Below, piece by piece: positions 1 to 8,823 of a stretch of 19,589 bases of DNA. Where the stretch lies: the NCBI GenBank assembly GCA_021648365.1, contig JAKISY010000088.1, positions 1-19,589 of the forward strand. The letters run 5' to 3'. A program made the position numbers and the translations under genes. Numbering within the stretch: position 1 is the first letter of the stretch; every line of letters starts with the position of its first letter. The DNA is from Verrucomicrobiales bacterium. Lineage in GTDB: Bacteria > Verrucomicrobiota > Verrucomicrobiia > Verrucomicrobiales > DEV007. The notes below the pieces were generated by a model. That model was not told the DNA's origin, did no database searches, and saw only the letters and a program-made list of their open reading frames with translations.

Positions 1-2835
1 AGCCAAGGACCCCGTCACTCCCACAGGCAAGTCCATACTGAACATCTGAGGTCGCTTAGGATAAGGCGTCAGCCTTAAATCATACTGATCACCAACTAGA
101 TCGATCTTACCCTCAGCGCCCACTCGCAGCCTAGTGGTATCTAGTGCTAACAGCTCTGGGTATATCACCCCCTTCTCAAGGCGCAACTCTCCTAATACAC
201 AATTGATCTCCGATGAATTATTGCCGATCGCCGGCAACATCGCAAAAACGAGATTCGTCGCCCATATATCGAGTGCTTGGGCACCAACATGCCGCGGACA
301 AACTGAAAAACGAAGTTTGCCACTAGCCTGTTTCAGTTGCGGATTACCAAAAATAACGTTCGACGCCGACAGGTTGGCCTCAATATCTGCCTTCGCACTG
401 TAATTAGAATCCGGCTTAGCTCTACGAGCCAACACACCTAGTTCAAAAGCATCCGCACTCAAACGAAGCTGCCAATCAAGAGTGCCGTTCGCTTTTGGGT
501 GAAACCGTAAGCCGCCCTCAATAATCCCCTCAGGTATGGCTAACTTGAAAGACTCCACCTGCAACTGCGCGCCTTTCAACTCCGCGCTCAACTCCCCCCG
601 ACCCAGTTTATCTATGCCAGACCGCACCTCTCCCGCCTGCAATTGAAGCTTGAGGTCCATGCGATTCAAAACATCATAACTGAGCATTCCTGGCAACACC
701 GTCACCTGCGACAATATTCCGCCTTCCTTTACTCCAACAGCTACCTTCTTTGACTCCGTAGGCGACCATTGCTCGAATAGGAAATCGTCCAACTGCAAGG
801 TTTTGGCATTCAAATCCATCTCCCAACTTGCTCGACCACCCTTGCTTTCATAACGCGAAGAACCCGATATTTTGGAACTTCCAAGAGCAAGCTTCATCTG
901 ATAAAATTCATACACCTTTCCCCTCTTTTTAAAAACGCCCTCAGCAGAGTACTTGCCCGTAGGCGGTAAATCCATCTCATAAATCAAATCCAGTCGATCA
1001 AGACTCCCTCCATGTACGGAGAAGGAGAAATCTGCATCTCCCCACTTATGACCTTCGTCGATCTTATTTTTAATATTAAATTCAAGATCAGCAACCTTAC
1101 CCTTCATGCTGTGCAAGTATGACATCGACTCTTCCCCCCACAATTCCAATTCGTACTTTACCGCAACATCAAAGCCAGCATCCCCCACGGTTCCTTCCAA
1201 CAGCATTTCTCCAAGCCCTCCCTCACTTCGGTTCATCGAACCCTTACTAACATAAAATCGCCAATCCTTGTTTTCACTATGATAAACCATCTTTGCCCCT
1301 TCCACCTCAAGCAAAACCCTCCTTGCTACCCAAGCATCCACTAAAGTATCTCCACTACCATCTACTTGATAGCGCAGCTTCTCAAAACTACCCTCAAAAT
1401 CCTCGCTCTTAGTATAATACCTAATAAGGTCAGCCAGATCTGCTCGCTCGCTTTTTAAATCGAGATCAAAAGAAATCGGTCTAGTTGCGTCGCTCCTCTT
1501 CAATAACAAACGACCATCCAAAGCAGTGCCCGCAAAATCAACGCTCACTTTAGCTTCAGCCTGACCTTGCTCAATAAAGGTTTCTACAATCAAATTTTCG
1601 ACTTGCCCGAACTTTGCCTCCCCCTTCAACTCATCTATCTGCAAGCGCAAGTTCCCCACAACAGGAAACAGGGGGTTGTGCAATTTGCGGATTTTCTTCC
1701 TAAGAGAATCTGAACTTACTGCTTTCTCTGCGCCCTCCTCACTCTGAGAAAAAACCGCTAAGTTGATCGCTGAAATCTTCAATTCACCGTCCAATCGCGG
1801 AATATCTCCACTCAAATCCAAGTCAAGTGTCCCCGAAACTTTTTGTTTCCCCAGTCGTCCAGTCAAATTTGCCAAACTGTATTTTTGCTTCGCAGTGCGT
1901 CGCGCTTCGCCGACTAGCTGTAACGACCCAATATCCGGGAGCTCTCCCGTCATCGGCAGCAACTCCTCCAGTTGAGGTATATCTAAATCAAAACGGATGA
2001 TGCCCGGTGCAGCAAAATCTTTCGCCGAAAACTGCCCCTGCAGATGTAACGCAGTAGATCCTAAGTGCCCAGCCAAATCAAAAGGCCATTGCACTTTCCT
2101 AGCGCGCAACTCGGTGAGTGTACCTCCTTCAAATTGTCCATGAAAGGGGTGATCGAGAAAATTTCCATCTAAAGCCAGTTGGATGTTTTGTCCGAATTTC
2201 GCAGCCCCATTCAGTTGATCTAAAACCAAAATAACTTTCTGTTCTTGCGCTGGATCTTGATAGCTAACCTTGAGGCCCCTAACATCAATCCCGCCCAACT
2301 CCTTGAACTCTAGATTGATCCCTTCCCCAGCGACTTCTTCGCTCCTTCCCTCTCCTCCATGATGGATCTGTGCAAAGCCCTCCCAGTTGCCCAGTCCCTC
2401 TGCATCGCGCTCAAGGTATAGCTTTAATCCAGTTACCCTGACATCATCAATGTTGATTTCACCGTCAAACCATTCAAGCAAACCGATAGACGTCTCAAAG
2501 CGTTGCAAATAAGCAAAATCCCCTTCCGATGCCCAACCCACAGGATTATGTAAAGTAATTTTCTCTATCCGAATAGCAGGAGTCAAACCGGTCAATAAAA
2601 CAACCTCTCCTTCAATGGAAACCTCACGGCCAAGCGCTACTGACACCTGTCTTTCAATCCCCACAGAATAACGCCCCAAATCAAAAGCCGTCGGACGCAA
2701 CAGCAGGAAAGTCACGATCAAAACGAGACCTAATCCTAATCCACCTACCACTTTCAACAGCCCCCGAAGCAAACCCCCGCCCCTCTCAGGCCGTCCCCCC
2801 GAATCCGCTGATCTCACCGTATCACTTTTTTCCAT
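1..2835 (-). CDS. AsmA-family envelope protein, 3' end beyond window
   Basis: The frame is open for 945 codons from an ATG at 2833-2835 to the left edge, so the C-terminus is missing. Residues 1-27 are a cytoplasmic, Gly/Arg-rich leader and residues about 28-46 form one membrane anchor. The next stretch (LGREVSIEG, then an Asn-Pro strand and DAEGLGNWEG) is the typical AsmA N-terminal signature. The last visible residues (DIWATNLVFAMLP, then GELRLEKGVIYPELLALDTT and GKIDLVGDQYDLRLTPYPK) match the AsmA C-terminal domain, so probably only some tens of residues are lost. AsmA-like proteins are periplasm-spanning beta-rich bridges linked to outer-membrane lipid transport and assembly; the role here is inferred from family. 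A terminator at 2861-2892 separates it from the upstream lipoprotein genes, so it should have its own promoter. No Shine-Dalgarno sequence precedes the start. Confidence 0.85.
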   Translation of the reverse strand, partial: MEKSDTVRSADSGGRPERGGGLLRGLLKVVGGLGLGLVLIVTFLLLRPTAFDLGRYSVGIERQVSVALGREVSIEGEVVLLTGLTPAIRIEKITLHNPVGWASEGDFAYLQRFETSIGLLEWFDGEINIDDVRVTGLKLYLERDAEGLGNWEGFAQIHHGGEGRSEEVAGEGINLEFKELGGIDVRGLKVSYQDPAQEQKVILVLDQLNGAAKFGQNIQLALDGNFLDHPFHGQFEGGTLTELRARKVQWPFDLAGHLGSTALHLQGQFSAKDFAAPGIIRFDLDIPQLEELLPMTGELPDIGSLQLVGEARRTAKQKYSLANLTGRLGKQKVSGTLDLDLSGDIPRLDGELKISAINLAVFSQSEEGAEKAVSSDSLRKKIRKLHNPLFPVVGNLRLQIDELKGEAKFGQVENLIVETFIEQGQAEAKVSVDFAGTALDGRLLLKRSDATRPISFDLDLKSERADLADLIRYYTKSEDFEGSFEKLRYQVDGSGDTLVDAWVARRVLLEVEGAKMVYHSENKDWRFYVSKGSMNRSEGGLGEMLLEGTVGDAGFDVAVKYELELWGEESMSYLHSMKGKVADLEFNIKNKIDEGHKWGDADFSFSVHGGSLDRLDLIYEMDLPPTGKYSAEGVFKKRGKVYEFYQMKLALGSSKISGSSRYESKGGRASWEMDLNAKTLQLDDFLFEQWSPTESKKVAVGVKEGGILSQVTVLPGMLSYDVLNRMDLKLQLQAGEVRSGIDKLGRGELSAELKGAQLQVESFKLAIPEGIIEGGLRFHPKANGTLDWQLRLSADAFELGVLARRAKPDSNYSAKADIEANLSASNVIFGNPQLKQASGKLRFSVCPRHVGAQALDIWATNLVFAMLPAIGNNSSEINCVLGELRLEKGVIYPELLALDTTRLRVGAEGKIDLVGDQYDLRLTPYPKRPQMFSMDLPVGVTGSLA

Positions 2836-2860
2836 GCTAGATCAATCCACTCAAATCACA

Positions 2861-2892
2861 AAAAAGGGCGAACCGTAAAGTCCGCCCTTCCT
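2861..2892 (-). terminator. Rho-independent terminator of the lipoprotein operon
   Basis: Read on the minus strand, AAGGGCG pairs with CGCCCTT (2883-2889 with 2864-2870) across a 12-nt loop. A run of six T follows (2861-2866 as A on plus, partly inside the stem). It begins about 10 bases after the stop of the glycine-rich lipoprotein gene and lies before the AsmA start. Confidence 0.75.
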
Positions 2893-2899
2893 TATACCA

Positions 2900-3229
2900 T
2901 CACCGGCGGCGAGAAACTCGCCGAGATGTGCGGCGGGAGGTTCTACGAGCCACGCCCCTAACCCCTGTCCCGTAACCTCTTCTATAACCGTAACCACCTC
3001 TGTAGCCGTGATAGCCATGACCATAGCCGCCATAACTCAAGCCGCCCACTACCCCACCCAAGGCTGCACCAGCAACCGCTCCACCCCAAGGCGAAATGCC
3101 CACCACCGTGCTGCGTGTGGTCGTCCCATATGATCCGTAGCCACTATCGTAAGCCACCGTGGTGCAGGAAGACAACAGCGCCGCTACACATAGAGCAACC
3201 GTTAATTTTAAAAAGTATTGTATTTTCAT
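2900..3229 (-). CDS. Small glycine-zipper, Arg-rich lipoprotein
   Basis: This 109-residue protein has a short positive N-terminus, a hydrophobic stretch and the lipobox LLSSC with the lipidated Cys at residue 22. Residues about 49-68 are Gly/Ala rich (AVAGAALGGVVGGL), like the glycine-zipper segments of small outer-membrane lipoproteins. A Gly/Tyr/His-rich region follows, and the last 20 residues are a basic repeat (RRTSRRTSRRVSRRR). The ATG overlaps the upstream stop codon as TAATG (3227-3231), so translation is probably coupled to the EF-hand gene. The function is unknown. An envelope structural or nucleic-acid/LPS-contact role is possible, but it is only a guess from the basic tail. Confidence 0.75.
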   Translation of the reverse strand: MKIQYFLKLTVALCVAALLSSCTTVAYDSGYGSYGTTTRSTVVGISPWGGAVAGAALGGVVGGLSYGGYGHGYHGYRGGYGYRRGYGTGVRGVARRTSRRTSRRVSRRR

Positions 3230-3687
3230 TAGTTCACTAAAGTTTTGAGTTTTTCCAAACTGTTATCACCCTCAGATGCTTGCATTTTTTCATGGAACTT
3301 AGTCGCTTCTTCCTTGTCAATAAAACCATCGCTATTGTCATCGATGCCTTTGACTAACTTAGTGAAACTTTTATGTTTTTTACAATACGTTAAAGCCTCA
3401 TCCAAGGTGAACGCACCCGTCCTGCCTAAGTCGTGAGATGAAAACTTACTCTTGGTGGTTTTTGGAAACACCTTTTTCCACTCTTCGAAAGTCACGCTAC
3501 CATTGCCATTGTCATCCGCTGCTTCAAACACGGCAAGCACCAGTGCTCGCTCCAGCTCATCAGTAGAAATTTTGCCGTCCTTGTTGATATCCGCCCGCTT
3601 CACTGCTGACGAACAAGCACTGCCAAATAAGGCCGTCGCACCAGCTAAGGCTGCACAAGTCATCATTACTATTTTTTTTCGCTTCAT
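3229..3687 (-). CDS. EF-hand calcium-binding lipoprotein
   Basis: The 152-residue protein has a signal peptide with lipobox GSAC (Cys25). It carries three near-canonical 12-residue EF-hand loops: residues 33-44 (DINKDGKISTDE), 58-69 (DDNGNGSVTFEE) and 116-127 (DDNSDGFIDKEE). Each has Asp at position 1, Gly at 6, a hydrophobic residue at 8 and Glu at 12. A fourth loop at 86-97 (DLGRTGAFTLDE) has lost ligands at positions 3 and 5, so it is probably non-binding. The protein should bind calcium at the periplasmic face of the outer or inner membrane. It is the middle gene of a three-lipoprotein run: 10 bases separate it from the gene upstream and its stop overlaps the next start. The biological target cannot be read from the sequence. 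Confidence 0.88.
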   Translation of the reverse strand: MKRKKIVMMTCAALAGATALFGSACSSAVKRADINKDGKISTDELERALVLAVFEAADDNGNGSVTFEEWKKVFPKTTKSKFSSHDLGRTGAFTLDEALTYCKKHKSFTKLVKGIDDNSDGFIDKEEATKFHEKMQASEGDNSLEKLKTLVN

Positions 3688-3697
3688 AATTAACTGA

Positions 3698-4024
3698 TCA
3701 TTTCTTATCTTTATCCTCGCTGCTGATTTTTTTACTCACCTTGTCCGCTCCCTCCGCGATTTTCCCTTTCACTTTCTCCGCCCCCTTTTCTATCTCCGCA
3801 CCCATTTGCTCAAGCTTTTTTTCTACCTTATCTGCCTGTTCCTCAAATTTCTTACCCGCCTTGCCTAGCTTCTCATCCATCTTCTTACCTAGCTCCTCCA
3901 TCGCCCCTACATCCTCTGTTTTTTTGCAGGAAGAAAATCCCAGGACAGCTAGCGCCATGAACGCCCAAACCCACATCACCGATCCGCCCCTTATCTTGCT
4001 GCTCTGACTCATACGATTCTTCAT
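3698..4024 (-). CDS. Coiled-coil, Lys/Glu-rich lipoprotein
   Basis: This is a 108-residue protein with hydrophobic segment 17-31 and lipobox LGFSSC (Cys33). Nearly all of the rest (residues 38-102) is charged and repeats patterns such as EELGKKMDEKLGKAGKKFEEQADKV, which suggests a long amphipathic helix or coiled coil. ATG at 4024 is the annotated start; an internal ATG at residue 17 (3976) would give a shorter signal peptide and is a real alternative. It heads the lipoprotein run and starts 11 bases after the end of the dehydrogenase remnant. No specific family is recognised; the fold resembles small helical envelope or stress lipoproteins. Confidence 0.75.
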   Translation of the reverse strand: MKNRMSQSSKIRGGSVMWVWAFMALAVLGFSSCKKTEDVGAMEELGKKMDEKLGKAGKKFEEQADKVEKKLEQMGAEIEKGAEKVKGKIAEGADKVSKKISSEDKDKK

Positions 4025-4035
4025 TTAAAAAAACA

Positions 4036-5204
4036 CTAAACAACTGCCTTGCTCTTCACAAGCTCTAAATCAGCTCGTTTACGGCATGAAGCCGCCATTC
4101 TCCGCCCTATTCGCTCTGCGGCAGTAACAAACCCCGAGCCAAGAACCCCGTTCTCAAGATCTGCATAAGCTTCGTTGATCTGACTCAAGGGGTAAGTTTT
4201 GGTTAATAATTTCTCCAAATCCAACTTACCCTCCTGCTCGAGCCGGATCAAACGCAATAAGTCAATGCGCGGGCGAGTCGATCCGTAAATCGATCCTTTT
4301 AGAGTTTTCTCTGCATAGACCAATTGGTTCACATTGATCTGCGCCCGTGCTTCGGGTGATGCAATCCCCAATATCACACAAACGCCCCCTTTACGAGTCG
4401 AGTCATAAGCTTGCTCCATAGGCTTGGGCAAACCGATCGCCTCAAAGGCATAGTCCACCCCCAAACCACCCGTCAAATCCTTGATCGCATCAACCGGATC
4501 GCCATCTAATGCATTCACCACATCTGTCGCCCCCATCTCTTTGGCATAGTCTAACTTAGAAGTCACGGTATCCACCGCGATCACCCGAGAGGCTCCCACC
4601 ATGATCGCCGCCTTCACCACATTAAGCCCAATACCCCCGCATCCTAAAACCGCCACACTACTACCCACCTTCACTTCTGCCGCATTAAACACTGCCCTCA
4701 TACCCGTGATCACCCCACAACCGATCAGCGCCGCTTTCTGCAGGGAAAACTCCTTAGGTATCTTCACCACCGCACCTTCGGGCATGGTCGAACATTGTGA
4801 AAAAGTGGATACCCCTGCGTAGTGCAAGATAGGCTCACCTTTTGAGTTAAAAAATCGCGTCTTGCCGTCAGGCATCAATCCAGTGAACCGCATCGCCGTC
4901 CCCACATCACACAAGGCAGGGCGCCCACCCAGACAATACTCACAACGTCCACAAGACATCCTCCAGATAGGGATCACATGATCTCCCGGTTTCACTGAAA
5001 TCACACTCTCACCTACATCTTCGATCACTCCACTGCCCTCGTGCCCCAGAATGATCGGCATCTTCATTGGCTGATTTCCCTTCATCACATGCAGGACACT
5101 ATGGCAGACCCCCGCAGCTCGCCACGCTGAGGTGACAAAACCACCACTTACTCCAAGCGAAGAGGCTCTCCCAGTTGATACAAAACAACAGCTGTTACCT
5201 TAAT
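4036..5204 (-). pseudogene. Zinc-dependent alcohol dehydrogenase (MDR family), 5' end inactivated
   Basis: Residues read from 5088 down (350 codons) are a clear zinc alcohol dehydrogenase. They include the GHEGSG zinc motif, the four structural-zinc cysteines (CGRCEYCLGGRPALC), the IGCGVITG zinc ligand and the NAD(P) motif GCGGIG. The normal first 50 or so residues are present in the DNA but broken. From 5204 the sequence reads ATT AAG GTA ACA, giving KVTAVVLYQLGEPLRLE with ATT where ATG is expected. A TAA stop follows at 5148-5150, then VVVLSPQRGE. After that the frame must shift at about 5115-5122 to reach AAGVCHSVLHVMKG. Family proteins have about eight residues between GE and GVCHS; here only 5 bases remain, which fits a deletion of about 19 bases. 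A GTG at 5086-5088 could start a truncated protein, but it would lack the catalytic Cys. The C-terminus also runs about 25 residues past the usual end. Confidence 0.8.
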
Positions 5205-5347
5205 AGCATTTTAGCTATACTAACACTTCTTCTCGCCATAACAAAGTTACACAATTTGCCAGGAAACTCACAACTTTCTTTGCCGTCAAATGAATAAAGC
5301 TCTCCTGCATCCGTCGAACTCACTGAACCTCATTAACACCAACTACT

Positions 5348-5722
5348 ATGAAGAAAAAAACACTTAAAATCATCATCGCAGTATTTGTAGGGATCGTGGC
5401 ATTCTCTGCCCTACCAAACACCGCGCAAGCCGGACATGCTGGAAATCGACGTATCCATCACACCTGTGGTCATTGCCACAGTCCGGTCTATTCCTATCGA
5501 ACTCTATCGTATTACGACTCTCACGGTCACCCTTTCTACAACTGGGTGATACGAGGTCATTCACATGGTCATCGAGGGCATGGTTTCAGCTACGGTTACG
5601 GGCACGGTTTTGCTGGACATGGTTTCCGACACGGATTCACTCGCAGATTTCCTAGCCACAGAATACACCACGGGCATCACCGCTCCAGAACAGGGTTTTC
5701 ATTCTCTTTTGGACATCACTAG
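5348..5722 (+). CDS. Secreted His/Gly-rich small protein with CxxC
   Basis: The 124-residue protein has a Sec signal peptide with a likely cut after AQA (residue 28). Residues 37-45 read HHTCGHCHS, a CxxC motif flanked by histidines, and the rest is a dense His/Gly/Phe/Arg pattern (HGHRGHGFSYGYGHGF). Such composition suggests metal (Zn, Cu or Ni) binding in the periplasm or outside the cell. That is inference from composition; no family is recognised. It stands alone: the dehydrogenase remnant diverges upstream and a strong terminator follows. No Shine-Dalgarno sequence is seen. A start at the ATG of 5348 is required to include the signal peptide. Confidence 0.75.
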   Translation: MKKKTLKIIIAVFVGIVAFSALPNTAQAGHAGNRRIHHTCGHCHSPVYSYRTLSYYDSHGHPFYNWVIRGHSHGHRGHGFSYGYGHGFAGHGFRHGFTRRFPSHRIHHGHHRSRTGFSFSFGHH

Positions 5723-5744
5723 GACGACACCCTAGTTAATTCTC

Positions 5745-5780
5745 AGGCAGACGTTTCTACTGAAGCGTTTGCCTTTTTTT
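5745..5780 (+). terminator. Rho-independent terminator after the His-rich gene
   Basis: AGGCAGACG (5745-5753) pairs with CGTTTGCCT (5766-5774) with one G-T wobble across a 12-nt loop. A run of T to about 5780 follows. It begins 22 bases after the stop codon at 5722. Confidence 0.85.
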
Positions 5781-5851
5781 GTTACTGAATACTTCTCCGC
5801 ACTCACTATCTCCTTGGCAAGTCTCACTTGTCCGCTTTAGTTGCCATCACT

Positions 5852-6466
5852 ATGTTACACGACTTCCTCTTTGATATTGGTAACGTCATCCTGAAATTTG
5901 ATTTCAGCGTAGGCGTTCGTCGCATTCAAGATCGCTGCTCTGAAACAAGCGCCGAAGACCTATTGGCAACCATCTCCGATCTCACTGTCGAACTAGAAGC
6001 TGGTCAAATAGACGTCTCCACTTATGTCGCCAAAGCCAGCGAACGCTTAGGATATTCTGGTTCAGAAAAATATTTCATCCGTGCGTTTGAGGACATCTTC
6101 ACTCTCAACGAACCCATGGTATCGCTGATCGGGCAACTCCATCAAAAAGGACACCCACTCTACCTGCTCTCCAATACCAACGGCATCCATGTGCCATTTT
6201 TCACTCGTGAATACGCTGTTTTTGAGCTATTCTCTGGAGCCAGCTACTCTCATGAAATCGGGCACATGAAACCGCACCCGCAGATTTACCAAAGCTGCAT
6301 CGAGCAACATCATCTAAACCCCACCCACACGATCTATATCGACGACCTTGTTGCCAATATCGTCGGTGGAGAAAAAGCAGGCTTACTCGCCATCCACTAC
6401 GACCCCGACCAGCATCATCTACTGCTCGAAAAATTAGCTCAGCTAGGTATCGAGTTCAACGACTGA
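5852..6466 (+). CDS. HAD-superfamily hydrolase, YihX-like
   Basis: The 204-residue protein starts MLHDFLFDIGNVI. It shows the four HAD motifs: FDIGNV with nucleophile Asp8, LLSNTN (motif II), the Lys of MKPHPQIY (motif III) and YIDD (motif IV). The second acid of the usual DxD is Gly, as in the YihX-type FDLGNV proteins. YihX dephosphorylates alpha-D-glucose 1-phosphate, a link of interest because glgC nearby uses the same sugar phosphate, but substrate specificity cannot be read here. ATG at 5852 is preferred because the family begins a few residues before motif I; an in-frame TTG at 5828 would add eight residues. The 3' end overlaps the convergent ACT-domain gene by 11 bases. Confidence 0.85.
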   Translation: MLHDFLFDIGNVILKFDFSVGVRRIQDRCSETSAEDLLATISDLTVELEAGQIDVSTYVAKASERLGYSGSEKYFIRAFEDIFTLNEPMVSLIGQLHQKGHPLYLLSNTNGIHVPFFTREYAVFELFSGASYSHEIGHMKPHPQIYQSCIEQHHLNPTHTIYIDDLVANIVGGEKAGLLAIHYDPDQHHLLLEKLAQLGIEFND

Positions 6467-6914
6467 GGTCTTCCTGATAGAGCAGCTTGAATCCTGCCGC
6501 CAACAACACCGAGCTCCCAAACTCAGCATCCTCCACACTCAAGGCCAGAGCCGAATGATCATTCGGTTGACTGAGCACAGGATACGCAAAGTTAATATTA
6601 GTTTCCGCCTCCTGTAATGCCTGCAAACAATCCGCCAGGCCTGCTGCACCATGACGCAGTTCCACCACCACCAAATCCGTTGAGCTGAAGGGAATACCAC
6701 GCTCCATGAACAATGCCTGCACCGTATCAGGATCACTCACTAACAACCGCACGATCGTGGCATCGGTAGACTCCTTAATGCTCAGCCCCAATACCACCAC
6801 ATGATGGTCGTTCATCAAACGCACAATCGACAACAAGGTGCCTACCTGGTTTTCTAAAAAAACAGCAATCTGCCTGACAGCCGTGCCCGACGTGATAGTA
6901 TTCTCGTCTTCCAT
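6456..6914 (-). CDS. Tandem ACT-domain regulatory protein
   Basis: The 152-residue protein has two ACT-like halves. The first, residues about 14-85, reads RQIAVFLENQVGTLLSIVRLMNDHHVVVLGLS and continues to IVRLLVSDPD, the classic beta-alpha-beta start with a Gly ligand site. The second covers about 80-150, including DLVVVELRHGAAGLADCLQALQEAETNINFAYPV. Free-standing double-ACT proteins usually bind amino acids and modulate partner enzymes or transport; the ligand is not evident. It lies 28 bases downstream of glmS on the same strand and is probably co-transcribed, so a role near amino-sugar or glutamine status is possible but unproven. The stop overlaps the end of the HAD gene by 11 bases. Confidence 0.8.
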   Translation of the reverse strand: MEDENTITSGTAVRQIAVFLENQVGTLLSIVRLMNDHHVVVLGLSIKESTDATIVRLLVSDPDTVQALFMERGIPFSSTDLVVVELRHGAAGLADCLQALQEAETNINFAYPVLSQPNDHSALALSVEDAEFGSSVLLAAGFKLLYQEDLSR

Positions 6915-6942
6915 AATTACAAAATTTGCGCACTATTCTGTT

Positions 6943-8805
6943 TTACTCGACTGTCACGCTTTTGGCAAGGTTTCTAGGTTTGTCCACATCGCAACCACGC
7001 GCCACCGCAAAATGGTAGGACAGCAACTGCAGAGGTATCACTGATAGTATAGGGTTGAGACACTCAATCGTCTCCGGCACATAGATCACCTCATCGGCGA
7101 TGCGGTCCAACTCATCGTTGCCTTCCGTAGTGATCGCGATGACCGGTCCCTTGCGAGCTTTCACCTCCTCGATACTACTCATGTTTTTCTTAAACACCGA
7201 ATCCTTAGGAGCCACAAACACCGAAGGCAAATCTTCAGTAACCAAAGCGATCACCCCGTGTTTGAGTTCAGCGCTAGCATGACCCGACGCAAAGATATAA
7301 CTGATCTCCTTCATCTTCAAAGCTCCCTCCAAAGCACTGCAGTAGTTAAACTGTCGTCCCAAAAAAAGCATGCCAGGTGCATCCACATATTTCAGCGCGA
7401 TTTCCTTGATGCGTTCATTGAGCTGCAACACCTTCCTGATTTTGTCCGGCAACGCACGGATCTCTCGCAAGATTTCCTGCCCATCGCTGACCGACATATC
7501 TCGCATCCGCCCCAACAACAGTGCCAACAAGGTCAGCAACATGTACTGCGATGTGAAAGACTTCGTCGCCGCCACACCAATCTCTGGACCAGAGTGCATA
7601 TACGCACCGCCATCGCTTTCCCTCGCGATCGTGCTGCCCACGGAATTAACAATCCCTAATACCCTAAACCCCTTCCGCTTGGCCTCTCGCAAAGCTCCCA
7701 ACGAATCAATCGTCTCCCCACTTTGACTGATCACAAAAACCAAAGTGTTTTTATCCATCGGCACATTGCGATAACGAAACTCACTAGCAATCTCAACTTC
7801 CGTCGGGATTCGCGCCAGTGACTCGATCAGATGCTCCCCTGCCATCGCCGCATGACAAGCCGTTCCGCAACCGACCAAAACGATGCGATCCACATCACGC
7901 AACTCCTGCGGAGTCATCTGCAAACCTCCCAACTTTGCAGAGGCCTCCTGATCCGACAAACGACCGCGGAAAGCATTCTCCACCGAATCTGCTTGTTCGA
8001 AAATCTCCTTGAGCATGAAATGTGGGTAATCCCCCAGCTCCGCTGCCTCCGCACTATACTCCACCTGACTGACTTGAAAATCTGCCATACCACCGTCAAT
8101 CCGCTCCACCTTAAACTCATCCCCCTTCAAACACACCAGATCATAATCATTCAGATAAATCGCATCCGAAGTGTGCGCCACCACCGCCGACACATCGCTA
8201 GCGAGAAAATTTTCACCTTTTCCCAAACCCACAATCAAAGGACTGCCCAAACGCGCTCCCACTAAAAAATCTGGTGCATCCGCATGCATCACCGCGATCC
8301 CATAAGTGCCAGTCACCTGCTTCACCGCCTCGCGCACCGCAGCGACCAAGCGTCGCTCCGCCGACTCACCTCCCTTCTCCTCACTCCGATCATAAGCAGC
8401 TCCAATTAAGTGACTCAGCACCTCAGAATCCGTTTGCGAAACAAATTGATGCCCTTGGAATTCCAAAACTTCTCGCAACTTTTGATAATTCTCGATCACC
8501 CCATTATGAACCATGACCAACTTTCCCGATTGATCAAAATGCGGATGCGAGTTCTCATCATTCGCCTCACCGTGAGTTGCCCAACGTGTGTGACTGATAC
8601 CACAATATCCCTTAGGAGGAAGCGCCCCTATCTGCTTGCGCAGATTCTCCAAGCGCCCAGCACATTTTTGCAAGTTGATCGTGCCGTCATCAGATAAAAC
8701 CGCAATCCCCGAAGAATCGTAACCTCGATATTCCAAGCGGCTCAAGCCATCCAATAAATAAGGAGTCGCATTTTCTTTTCCAACATAGCCAATTATTCCG
8801 CACAT
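6943..8805 (-). CDS. glmS: Glutamine--fructose-6-phosphate aminotransferase (isomerizing)
   Basis: GlmS makes glucosamine-6-phosphate from fructose-6-phosphate and glutamine in the cytoplasm, the first step to UDP-GlcNAc for peptidoglycan and LPS. The 620-residue product starts MCGIIGYVG; Cys2 is the N-terminal nucleophile after Met removal, which fixes the start at 8805 rather than the longer open frame reaching 8919. The glutaminase half shows HTRWATHG (72-79), HNGVIENY (100-107) and SQTDSE (123-128). PHFMLKEI (261-268) follows, then the two SIS sugar-binding domains with GCGTACHA (312-319) and SQSGET (360-365). The C-terminus ends LAKSVTVE, as in the family. It is divergent from glgC and followed by the ACT gene. 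No glmS ribozyme-like structure is evident upstream. Confidence 0.97.
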   Translation of the reverse strand: MCGIIGYVGKENATPYLLDGLSRLEYRGYDSSGIAVLSDDGTINLQKCAGRLENLRKQIGALPPKGYCGISHTRWATHGEANDENSHPHFDQSGKLVMVHNGVIENYQKLREVLEFQGHQFVSQTDSEVLSHLIGAAYDRSEEKGGESAERRLVAAVREAVKQVTGTYGIAVMHADAPDFLVGARLGSPLIVGLGKGENFLASDVSAVVAHTSDAIYLNDYDLVCLKGDEFKVERIDGGMADFQVSQVEYSAEAAELGDYPHFMLKEIFEQADSVENAFRGRLSDQEASAKLGGLQMTPQELRDVDRIVLVGCGTACHAAMAGEHLIESLARIPTEVEIASEFRYRNVPMDKNTLVFVISQSGETIDSLGALREAKRKGFRVLGIVNSVGSTIARESDGGAYMHSGPEIGVAATKSFTSQYMLLTLLALLLGRMRDMSVSDGQEILREIRALPDKIRKVLQLNERIKEIALKYVDAPGMLFLGRQFNYCSALEGALKMKEISYIFASGHASAELKHGVIALVTEDLPSVFVAPKDSVFKKNMSSIEEVKARKGPVIAITTEGNDELDRIADEVIYVPETIECLNPILSVIPLQLLSYHFAVARGCDVDKPRNLAKSVTVE

Positions 8806-8823
8806 AGCTGCAATACTCGCTGA

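Noticed and set aside
134..403. 89-residue plus-strand reading frame
   Set aside because: It lies antisense to the AsmA gene, whose frame is open over all 945 codons and has clear family motifs; the plus frame has no recognisable sequence.
2851..3033. 60-residue minus-strand frame overlapping the glycine-rich lipoprotein
   Set aside because: It is an alternative frame of the same strand across the terminator, with no signal peptide or motif; the lipoprotein has a clear lipobox.
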